Assembly (NCBI GenBank): GCA_020344715.1
Contig: CP070828.1
Location: 1,271,394 to 1,276,429, forward strand
DNA: 5,036 bases
Source: Candidatus Bathyarchaeota archaeon
GTDB lineage: Archaea; Thermoproteota; Bathyarchaeia; Bathyarchaeales; Bathyarchaeaceae
Direction of reading: 5' to 3'
Below are positions 1 through 5,036 of this stretch, in pieces. Under the pieces are notes generated by a model that was given only the letters and a program-made list of their open reading frames with translations, was not told where the DNA came from and searched no databases. Positions within the stretch are counted from its first letter, which is position 1. Every line of letters starts with the position of its first letter. The position numbers and the translations under genes were made by a program.

Positions 1-693
1 AGAATGGGCAGACGAGGTCTCGTCGAAGCGAATGCAAGAATAATCAAAGACATAGCGAGGTCTGTTGTCTCTCGAAACCCGAGTGCACGATATGTCGTCG
101 TGACCAACCCTGTGGATGCGATGGCGACATTCTTCCAGCGGGCAAGCAAGGCTGACTATGTCATAAGCAGTGGATGTCATCTTGACACCCTTAGGTTACG
201 AGCTGAGGTTGCCCGGCAACTCAAGGTCCCGGTAGGTCATGTAGAGGGATTTGTCGCAGGTGAGCATGGTGACAACGACGTCTACTTGTGGTCGACGGTC
301 AAGGTGAACGAAGAATCGTTTGATGCCTATCTGAAGAAGACGCTCTTGGATGTTAGCAAAGAGAACATTGTTCGGGCAGTGCATGAGCACACGGAAGATA
401 TTCTTGAGTTGCTCGGCGGTACTATGTTCGGTCCCGCGACGGCTTTTAGAGAAATTGTGCGAACCATTGCGCTCGACATCCATCGTGTGCTTTCCGTGGG
501 AATACCTTACCAAACTGCTGAAACCCCTGAACCCGTTCACATTAGTATTCCTTCGACGCTTGGAATGAGCATTGGACCGGCAATTGAGGGCAGACTTGCC
601 CTGGAAGAGAGAAGGGGATTGCGCGAAGCTGCGAAAGCGGTGTATACTACTTACCGAATTGCCTGCGAAACCAGCGGCTTTGAAAGCTCTTGA
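1..693 (+). CDS. mdh: LDH-like malate dehydrogenase, 5'-truncated by the window edge
   Basis: NAD(P)-dependent 2-hydroxyacid dehydrogenase of the LDH/MDH family, most likely interconverting malate and oxaloacetate in the cytoplasm. The reading frame is open to base 1, and the first Met (base 4) falls in the family's conserved 'PGM-R--L---N' segment, so the true start and the Rossmann dinucleotide-binding half lie upstream. Visible family landmarks, counting that Met as 1: TNPVD at 34-38 (Asn of the active-site loop), LDTLR at 60-64 (Asp of the Asp/His proton relay and substrate-binding Arg), and GEHGD at 86-90 with catalytic His88. The C-terminal segment GPATAF followed by IPSTLG also fits. 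Two positions are unusual: GCHLD where many relatives have GTxLD, and Asn-Asp after GEHGD where MDHs often have Ser-Met. The main specificity residue (LDH position 102) lies outside the window, so lactate specificity cannot be excluded. The gene converges with the aminotransferase 38 bases away. Confidence 0.9.
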   Translation, partial: RMGRRGLVEANARIIKDIARSVVSRNPSARYVVVTNPVDAMATFFQRASKADYVISSGCHLDTLRLRAEVARQLKVPVGHVEGFVAGEHGDNDVYLWSTVKVNEESFDAYLKKTLLDVSKENIVRAVHEHTEDILELLGGTMFGPATAFREIVRTIALDIHRVLSVGIPYQTAETPEPVHISIPSTLGMSIGPAIEGRLALEERRGLREAAKAVYTTYRIACETSGFESS

Positions 694-731
694 GAGGCTC
701 TGAGACCCCGACCAACTCGTTAATGTTTAGA

Positions 732-1892
732 TCAAAATCTGGACTCTTTATAGTATCGTTTTCGCTTCATTCCCTCTTCGACTTGTTCATAATCCGAGGA
801 GTACGATATTCTAATGTGCCCTTCGCCGGCTTTTCCAAAGCCTGAACCTGGAACGGTTACGACTTTGGCTTTGGTCAGAAGGTCTAATGCTAGGGTTTCA
901 TCTGATTTGTCAAGTTTTGCAAGGTTTGGAAAAACGTAGAAGGCGCCTTCGGGGACTGGGTAAGTCACCGACTCCAGCTTGCCAAGTTGCTTGGCGACGA
1001 GTAATCGTCTTCTGTTATATTCTGCTACCATCTCGTCAACGCAGTTTTGTGGACCGGTTAGCGCGGCAAGAGCGGCTTTTTGAGAGATTATGTTTGGGCA
1101 TAACGTGTCATAATAATGCATGGTCCGGAGCGTCGCGGAAAGCTCCTTTTCAGCAACCATATAGCCTATTCTCCATCCGGTCATAGCGTATGCCTTCGAG
1201 AAGCCGTTCACGGTGATTGTTCTGTTTTCCATTCGGGGCAGAGAGGCCAGACTGATGTGTTTCGCGCCGTTGTAAACGATTTTCTCATAGATTTCATCCA
1301 CGAAAACTATCAAATCATGCCTTTCTGCGACATCCGCGAGAATTTCGAGATCGCGTTTTGAGAACACGTGACCTGTTGGGTTGGACGGATTGCATATCCA
1401 TATCATTTTTGTTTTTCGTGTTATCTCCCGTTCGAGCGCGTCCATCTCAAGTCTGTAGTTGTTTGTTGCGTTGAGAGGAATTTTGACAGGCACGGCCTCC
1501 GCTAGCAACGTATCCTCAAACTGGGCTGGGTAATAAGGGTCAATCACTAGCGCTTCGTCACCACGATCCAAAAACCCTAACGCTGCGTTGAGCATCGCCT
1601 CCTGAGACCCCGAGGTTACCGTCACTTCCGTTTGTGGGTCAACATCAATACCGTTCTCTTTCGCAAGTTTCTCAGCTATAGCTTGACGGAGTTCTAAGGT
1701 TCCGCTGATATCAGTGTAGTGTGTACAACCTTCGTTCATAGCTTCTATCGCAGCCGCTATAACGTGTTCAGGCGTGGCGAAGTTTGGCTCTCCATGCTCC
1801 AAATGGACAACATCTTTTAATCCTGCAGACAGTTCAAGCATCCTTCGAATGGCCGACGGCTTTATCCGACCAACTTTTCTCGAAGCCTTCAT
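732..1892 (-). CDS. Class I/II PLP-dependent aminotransferase (aspartate aminotransferase-like)
   Basis: Fold-type I aminotransferase, cytoplasmic, moving an amino group between an amino acid and a 2-oxoacid by way of pyridoxal phosphate. With the start at 1892 the protein is 386 aa, normal for the archaeal aspartate/aromatic aminotransferase group. Motifs: HGEPNF near 33-38, HYTDISG near 58-64 (Tyr from the partner subunit reaching PLP), TSGSQEA near 93-99, NPSNPTG at 168-174, DEIY at 199-202 (Asp contacting the pyridine nitrogen), SKAYAMTGWRIGY at 232-244 with the Schiff-base lysine K233, and HIRIS with the carboxylate-binding Arg near 361. Start choice: ATG codons occur at 1898 and 1892. 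The SD-like GGGAAGG (1899-1905) abuts the first but lies 6 bases before the second, so 1892 is preferred. The C-terminus is basic and aromatic (KRKRYYKESRF) but in frame. The natural substrate (aspartate, alanine or aromatic) cannot be told from sequence alone. It follows treT on the same strand after a 144-base spacer and probably has its own promoter. Confidence 0.93.
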   Translation of the reverse strand: MKASRKVGRIKPSAIRRMLELSAGLKDVVHLEHGEPNFATPEHVIAAAIEAMNEGCTHYTDISGTLELRQAIAEKLAKENGIDVDPQTEVTVTSGSQEAMLNAALGFLDRGDEALVIDPYYPAQFEDTLLAEAVPVKIPLNATNNYRLEMDALEREITRKTKMIWICNPSNPTGHVFSKRDLEILADVAERHDLIVFVDEIYEKIVYNGAKHISLASLPRMENRTITVNGFSKAYAMTGWRIGYMVAEKELSATLRTMHYYDTLCPNIISQKAALAALTGPQNCVDEMVAEYNRRRLLVAKQLGKLESVTYPVPEGAFYVFPNLAKLDKSDETLALDLLTKAKVVTVPGSGFGKAGEGHIRISYSSDYEQVEEGMKRKRYYKESRF

Positions 1893-1898
1893 CAACAT

Positions 1899-1905
1899 CC
1901 TTCCC
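1899..1905 (-). promoter_or_regulatory. SD-like ribosome binding site of the aminotransferase
   Basis: On the - strand this reads GGGAAGG. It touches the ATG at 1898 but sits 6 bases before the ATG at 1892, which is normal SD spacing, so it favours the downstream start. The match to the archaeal anti-SD is imperfect. Confidence 0.45.
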
Positions 1906-1938
1906 TTGATGTTCCCCGAATAGTCTCATCTCAGATAG

Positions 1939-1946
1939 CTTTAAGT
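1939..1946 (-). promoter_or_regulatory. Possible archaeal TATA box upstream of the aminotransferase
   Basis: On the - strand the sequence is ACTTAAAG, preceded by the A-rich ATCAAG that could act as a BRE. With usual archaeal spacing, transcription would start near 1917, giving a leader of about 25 bases that contains the SD-like site. A single short AT-rich box is weak evidence. The rest of the 144-base spacer (1899-2042) shows no ORF, tRNA or repeat. Just after treT it holds a T-rich stretch on the - strand (about 2011-2024) that might end treT transcription. Confidence 0.3.
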
Positions 1947-2042
1947 CTTGATACTTGCGCGAGCGATTCTTCGGATTCATCTACCACGAAACAGCTCCAA
2001 TTAGCACTTTTCAGAACAAACAAGAGAGCGGGGTCATAGGAG

Positions 2043-3287
2043 CTAATCGCTTTGTGAGAGATGCACAAGCAGTTTGAGGTAGTCTTCAAGGTGCCTCGTT
2101 ATCAAGAAGTTCTTTTTCACATGTTGCTTTCCATTCTTGCCCATTTTCTTCGCTACTTCTGGATGCTTCAAGAGGTGAATCGTCTTTTCGGCAGCTTCCT
2201 CGATATCGCTGACCAAGAATCCTGTTGCGTTGTTTAGTATTTGGAGTGGGATTCCGCCAACGCTCGCGCCCACCACGGGAACTTCCTTCCAGAGAGCTTC
2301 AGCAATTGTGAGCCCGAATCCCTCTCGGAGAGACTTCTGCAACACTACATCGGAAGCTCGTTGGAACGCATTCACCTCCACATCATGAACTCCCACGAGA
2401 TCGGTCAGCAAATGGATGTCCGAGTCCTCTCCGGCGTAGCGAGCTGTCTTTTCGAAGTATAACCAGCCTTCAGGGTCGTCGGATGCCATACTGGCTATCA
2501 AAAGAAGCTGAGCCTCAGGAACTTTCTTTCTCAGGAGTCTGTACACGTCGATGACGCCGAGTGGGTCTTTCCACGGATCAAATCGGGAAACCTGCGTTAC
2601 AATAGGTCGCTCAGGGTCAACATCATAGCGGTCCAGAACTGATGAAACTACCGCATCAGGTAAAGGCTTGTTCTTGTCACTCAACGGGTCTATAGACGGC
2701 GGAATTATCGCCACTCTGGTTGGTTTGAGAGAGCCACCTGCGAATTGTTTCATGGTAAAAATCGAAGCATCATAGAGCCGTATGAAAGGAGCTAGGAATC
2801 CTAAGAAGCTTTGGTTCGGCTGGGATAGATCGATGTGGCAACGCCAAATCCACTTTCCTCGTTTCTTGCGGTAGTATTCAATTAGAGCGAGAGGCTGCGA
2901 GTCATGGATGATCACATAATCGTAGTCTAGGTTCAATTGGGTCGCATTACCCCGGTTCTGTTGAAGATAGGTGTCAGTTAACGCTGTGGTTAGCGGCGTT
3001 TGCATCCCTTGAAGCGCGTTGTGGATGGTCTTGGTCGCGGAAAAGAACTCTGGGCTGCCTTCAGCAACTTTCCACGTGGTGTCCAGTCCAACATCCCGCA
3101 TCAACGCAACCAATCGATACAAAATCTCTGATACACCACCTCCAAACGATGTGGAGTTGACGTGAACCACGGAACCTCCAGAAATCTTTTCAGCCATGGT
3201 TCGTATCTGTTCTACTCGTTCTTCGCCAACGATCTCTTTGTAATGGTCCAGCGAAAGCGTCCTCACAGAAACCGTGTCGTCGCTCAT
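2043..3287 (-). CDS. treT: Trehalose glycosyltransferring synthase TreT (GT4 family)
   Basis: Retaining GT-B glycosyltransferase of family GT4, reversibly making trehalose from NDP-glucose and glucose in the cytoplasm. In Thermococcales it lies beside a trehalose/maltose ABC importer and feeds imported trehalose into metabolism. From the ATG at 3287 the protein is 414 aa, close to the Pyrococcus enzyme as I recall it. Features closely shared with that enzyme: HVNSTSFGGGVSEIL at 42-56 (N-terminal domain, glycine-rich loop), HDSQP at 128-132, WRCHIDLS at 148-155, PPSIDPLSDKN at 196-206, VSRFDPWKDP at 233-242 (start of the nucleotide-binding domain, with the Arg and Lys that bind the donor phosphate), DDPEGW at 270-275, and EGFGLTIAE at 322-330, the GT4 E-x7-E motif. 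Start: ATG 3287 matches the family N-terminus but has no spaced SD. A TTG at 3362, in the same open frame, has an excellent SD and would add 25 residues. The gene diverges from malK. Confidence 0.92.
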   Translation of the reverse strand: MSDDTVSVRTLSLDHYKEIVGEERVEQIRTMAEKISGGSVVHVNSTSFGGGVSEILYRLVALMRDVGLDTTWKVAEGSPEFFSATKTIHNALQGMQTPLTTALTDTYLQQNRGNATQLNLDYDYVIIHDSQPLALIEYYRKKRGKWIWRCHIDLSQPNQSFLGFLAPFIRLYDASIFTMKQFAGGSLKPTRVAIIPPSIDPLSDKNKPLPDAVVSSVLDRYDVDPERPIVTQVSRFDPWKDPLGVIDVYRLLRKKVPEAQLLLIASMASDDPEGWLYFEKTARYAGEDSDIHLLTDLVGVHDVEVNAFQRASDVVLQKSLREGFGLTIAEALWKEVPVVGASVGGIPLQILNNATGFLVSDIEEAAEKTIHLLKHPEVAKKMGKNGKQHVKKNFLITRHLEDYLKLLVHLSQSD

Positions 3288-3322
3288 CCTATGCACGCGT
3301 GTTTCAGAAAGTTCTTTCTTCA

Positions 3323-3330
3323 AATTAAAC
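3323..3330 (-). promoter_or_regulatory. Possible TATA box for treT (only if ATG 3287 is used)
   Basis: On the - strand the sequence reads GTTTAATT, preceded by the purine-rich AGACAAA, which is BRE-like. Normal spacing would put the transcript start near 3300, leaving a very short leader before the ATG at 3287. If the TTG at 3362 is the real start, this stretch is coding and the box is accidental. Confidence 0.22.
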
Positions 3331-3369
3331 TTTGTCTTACAAGGCCGCTGTAAAATGGCCAAAGATAGA

Positions 3370-3377
3370 ATCACCTC
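3370..3377 (-). promoter_or_regulatory. Strong SD sequence supporting a TTG start of treT at 3362
   Basis: On the - strand this reads GAGGTGAT, a full 8-base complement to the conserved archaeal 16S 3' end (AUCACCUC). Seven bases downstream is a TTG (3362-3360) in the treT frame, with no stop between it and the ATG at 3287. The upstream in-frame GTG at 3374 lies inside the SD itself and is not usable with it. The same arrangement, a GGTGA core then a TTG, precedes malK on the other strand. Confidence 0.45.
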
Positions 3378-3383
3378 AAAACT

Positions 3384-3390
3384 CTTTTAG
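3384..3390 (+). promoter_or_regulatory. malK: Possible TATA box for malK
   Basis: CTTTTAG preceded by CAAAACT, which could be a BRE. It would place the transcript start near 3413, just before the palindrome at 3415-3433, and give a leader of about 26 bases. The box is a weak match to the archaeal consensus. Confidence 0.25.
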
Positions 3391-3414
3391 GCGAGAAATT
3401 CAACTCTCTATTTC

Positions 3415-3433
3415 AGTCAACGTAACGGTGACT
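3415..3433. promoter_or_regulatory. Near-perfect palindrome, candidate operator between treT and malK
   Basis: AGTCAACGTAACGGTGACT consists of two 9-base arms around one central base, with a single mismatched pair (A3419 against G3429). It covers the malK SD core and reaches the codon before the preferred TTG start. A dimeric regulator bound here would block malK transcription or translation and could also affect divergent treT. It does not resemble the Thermococcales TrmB operator as I remember it. No second copy was noticed in the window. The operator role is inference. Confidence 0.35.
3427..3431 (+). promoter_or_regulatory. malK: SD site that decides the malK start
   Basis: GGTGA lies 7 bases before the TTG at 3439 but only 1 base before the TTG at 3433. 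Spacing therefore favours 3439, which also gives the family-typical N-terminus MAKVTLKN. Confidence 0.6.
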
Positions 3434-3438
3434 TGGTC

Positions 3439-4527
3439 TTGGCGAAAGTTACCCTTAAGAATGTCACAAAACGCTTCGGTGACGTCATGGCCGTCAAGGA
3501 GTTGAACCTGGAAGCCAGCGACAGAGAGTTTCTTGTGCTGTTAGGCCCATCAGGCTGCGGGAAAACCACTGCTCTACGGTGTATCGCTGGACTGGAGACC
3601 CCTGAGAAGGGGGAAATTTACATTGGAGACAAACTTGTGAACGATTTGGACCCTAAGGAGAGGGATGTGGCCATGGTTTTTCAGAGCTACGCCCTTTACC
3701 CCCACATGACGGTCTTCAAGAACATGGCTTTTCCCTTGGAGAACCTGAAGGTTCCGAAGGATGAGATACAAACAAAGGTTCAGAAAGTTGCAGAGTTGCT
3801 GAAGATCGAAGTGCTTCTCGACAGAAAGCCAAAACAGCTCAGCGGAGGCCAGCGACAGAGAGTGGCTTTGGGCAGAGCGATGGTTAGGGATCCACATGTT
3901 TTCCTCATGGACGAACCTCTAAGCAACTTAGACGCCAAGTTGAGAGTCTATATGAGAGCTGAGCTCAAGAAGCTTCAGAAAGAACTCGGGGTTACCACGA
4001 TCTACGTCACTCATGACCAAGTTGAAGCCATGACCATGGGAGATAAGATTGCTATTTTGAACGAAGGTGTTCTCCAGCAGGTTGGTACGCCTGATGGAAT
4101 TTACTTCAGTCCATCCAACGTGTTTGTAGCTGGCTTCATAGGCAGCCCACCCACCAACTTCTTCGACTGTACATTGATGGAAGGAGTCATCTGCACTCTA
4201 GACACCGGAGAGTTCAAGTATTCTCTGCCTGAAAACGTTGCGGAAGCAGCAAAGAAGCGTACCTCCGATGCGTGTATACTGGGTGTGAGACCTCAAGACG
4301 TCCTCGTTTATAAAGACGCGAAGAAGAAAAGGTTAGTCAAGGCTGTGCTCGATGTCATAGAACCCCTTGGGGATGTAACGATACTCGACCTCAAAGTCGG
4401 AGACTATCTAGTCAAGGCAGTAGTGAGCCCTGACTTTAAAGCTGAGTTGGGAGACGAGCTTTGGATCGAGTTTCCAGCAGAGAAGACGCACATCTTCGAT
4501 AAGAAGACAGGTGCTACGTTGGTGTAG
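3439..4527 (+). CDS. malK: Sugar ABC importer ATP-binding subunit, MalK/UgpC type (CUT1)
   Basis: Cytoplasmic ATPase that drives a carbohydrate importer; two copies bind the paired permeases through their EAA loops. Translation from TTG 3439 gives 362 aa, typical of the family. ATPase landmarks: Walker A GPSGCGKTT at 36-44, Q-loop VFQSYALYPHM at 80-90, signature LSGGQ at 134-138, Walker B VFLMDEP at 154-160 with catalytic Glu159, D-loop SNLD, and switch His192 in THDQVEAM. Residues from about 235 onward form the C-terminal TOBE/OB-fold regulatory domain, including the GVRPQD element and the terminal HIFDKKTG. All catalytic residues are intact. Beside treT, trehalose or maltose is the likely substrate, but MalK-type ATPases can serve several importers and sequence does not fix the sugar. 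It diverges from treT and converges with the permease gene, the stop codons being 4 bases apart. Confidence 0.95.
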   Translation: MAKVTLKNVTKRFGDVMAVKELNLEASDREFLVLLGPSGCGKTTALRCIAGLETPEKGEIYIGDKLVNDLDPKERDVAMVFQSYALYPHMTVFKNMAFPLENLKVPKDEIQTKVQKVAELLKIEVLLDRKPKQLSGGQRQRVALGRAMVRDPHVFLMDEPLSNLDAKLRVYMRAELKKLQKELGVTTIYVTHDQVEAMTMGDKIAILNEGVLQQVGTPDGIYFSPSNVFVAGFIGSPPTNFFDCTLMEGVICTLDTGEFKYSLPENVAEAAKKRTSDACILGVRPQDVLVYKDAKKKRLVKAVLDVIEPLGDVTILDLKVGDYLVKAVVSPDFKAELGDELWIEFPAEKTHIFDKKTGATLV

Positions 4528-4547
4528 CGGTCTAGCCTTTGACCGCT
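4526..4547. other. Hairpin-forming inverted repeat across the malK/malG convergent stops
   Basis: AGCGGTC (4526-4532) and GACCGCT (4541-4547) are perfect 7-base reverse complements around an 8-base loop. The element overlaps the TAG stops of both genes and the last codons of malG. It could slow or end transcription from either side, but neither strand has a following T tract, so an intrinsic terminator is not established and part of the symmetry may be chance. Confidence 0.35.
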
Positions 4548-5036
4548 CCTGCGACGAGGCCTCTAACATAGTATCGCTGTAGAACCACATAGATTGCGAT
4601 TGGTATAATCATGACGATTATCGACGCGGCGGACAGGACCGTCCAGTCAATGAAGAGTCTCCCTTTTATGACGGGTATGGCTTGGGTAGCTAGCTTCAAC
4701 TGAGGGGAGCTGATCAGAACAGTGGCGAAGAAGAAGTCGTTCCAAACCCAAACGAATTGGAGAGCTGTTAGAGAAGCGAGGGCTGGCAGCGTCAACGGCA
4801 AGACTATCTTATAGAAGATTTTGAAATATGATGCACCGTCTATCATGGCGGCCTCCTCTACCTCCACGGGAAGGACTGAGAAAAAGTTTCTGAGGAAGAA
4901 GATTTGCCATGGAAGAGCGAAGGCTGAATGGACAAGAACCAAACCTATGTAGTTGTTCCAGAGGCCTATGTTAATCATTATGTTGAAGATGGGTATGATG
5001 ACCATTTGTTGAGGAATCGTTTGGACAAGAACGATC
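4532..5036 (-). CDS. malG: Sugar ABC importer permease subunit, MalG type, 5' end beyond the window
   Basis: Integral membrane subunit of a CUT1 carbohydrate importer, forming one half of the channel with a MalF-type partner. The frame is open to the window edge: codons upstream of the Met at 5005 read IVLVQTIPQQ, continuing the family pattern before VIIPIF, so that Met is internal. About 168 C-terminal residues are present. Counting Met 5005 as 1, there are hydrophobic segments at about 19-38, 71-98 and 120-142. The cytoplasmic EAA loop, EEAAMIDGAS through IVLP, spans 50-70 and is the docking site for MalK. WND is at 88-90. The C-terminus YVRGLVAGAVKG is the characteristic MalG-family ending. 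MalF and the binding protein would be expected upstream, to the right of the window. Unusually, the gene faces malK instead of preceding it in one operon. Confidence 0.93.
   Translation of the reverse strand, partial: IVLVQTIPQQMVIIPIFNIMINIGLWNNYIGLVLVHSAFALPWQIFFLRNFFSVLPVEVEEAAMIDGASYFKIFYKIVLPLTLPALASLTALQFVWVWNDFFFATVLISSPQLKLATQAIPVIKGRLFIDWTVLSAASIIVMIIPIAIYVVLQRYYVRGLVAGAVKG

Noticed and set aside
196..540. 114-codon open frame on the - strand inside the malate dehydrogenase gene
   Set aside because: It lies wholly opposite conserved MDH coding sequence, and its translation shows no recognisable domain; it is a shadow frame.
684..740. Small inverted words (CTCTTGAGAG near the mdh stop, AGAT-CAAA-ATCT near the aminotransferase stop)
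   Set aside because: Arms are only 4 bases, with no T tract on either strand; expected by chance, so no terminator is called in the 38-base convergent gap.
1993..2047. Complementary words AGCTCC/GGAGCT and ATTAGC/GCTAAT at the end of treT
   Set aside because: The two pairings overlap and compete, the loop is more than 35 bases, and only 6 bases pair; too weak to call a terminator.
3574..3897. 107-codon open frame on the - strand inside malK
   Set aside because: It is opposite the conserved ABC ATPase domain (from just after Walker A to just past the signature) and shows no independent motif or SD site.
4532..5005. Met at 5005 as the start of the permease
   Set aside because: The frame stays open to the window edge and the upstream residues fit the MalG family, so the gene is truncated by the window and does not start there.

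Overview
The window suggests an archaeon, probably a Thermoproteota/Bathyarchaeia-like lineage, although the sequence cannot fix the taxon. Three things point there. The trehalose synthase closely resembles the TreT of Thermococcales. Purine-rich GGTGA-type ribosome binding sites precede TTG starts. The spaces upstream of genes contain TATA-like boxes and no clear bacterial -35/-10 pairs. The malate dehydrogenase is also of the LDH-like type found in archaea. Coding density is high and no mobile elements, CRISPR arrays or structural RNA genes are visible.

Layout from left to right: (1) the 3' three quarters of an LDH-like malate dehydrogenase gene on the + strand, cut by the window start (1-693). 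(2) After a 38-base convergent gap, a complete class I PLP-dependent aminotransferase on the - strand, near 732-1892. (3) A 144-base spacer with a possible promoter and SD site for the aminotransferase. (4) treT, the trehalose glycosyltransferring synthase, on the - strand (2043 to 3287, or to 3362 with an alternative start). (5) A short divergent control region holding two GGTGA-type SD sites on opposite strands, weak TATA-like boxes and a near-perfect 19-base palindrome at 3415-3433. (6) malK, the ATPase of a CUT1-type sugar ABC importer, on the + strand (3439-4527). (7) Four bases later, and convergent, the 3' part of a MalG-type permease gene on the - strand (4532 to the window end).

Genes 4, 6 and 7 make a trehalose/maltose-type sugar uptake and metabolism locus. 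MalK would power an importer whose inner membrane channel includes the MalG-like subunit. TreT would interconvert trehalose with glucose plus NDP-glucose in the cytoplasm. In Thermococcus and Pyrococcus the corresponding genes lie in one co-directional operon. Here treT and malK diverge while malK and malG converge, so the set must be read from at least three transcripts. The malate dehydrogenase and aminotransferase are central carbon/nitrogen enzymes that could meet at oxaloacetate/aspartate, but nothing in the sequence ties them to the sugar locus.

No clearly new system is visible. The points most worth a second look are the operator-like palindrome between treT and malK, the undecided treT start, the split orientation of the transporter genes and the small hairpin spanning the malK/malG stop codons.
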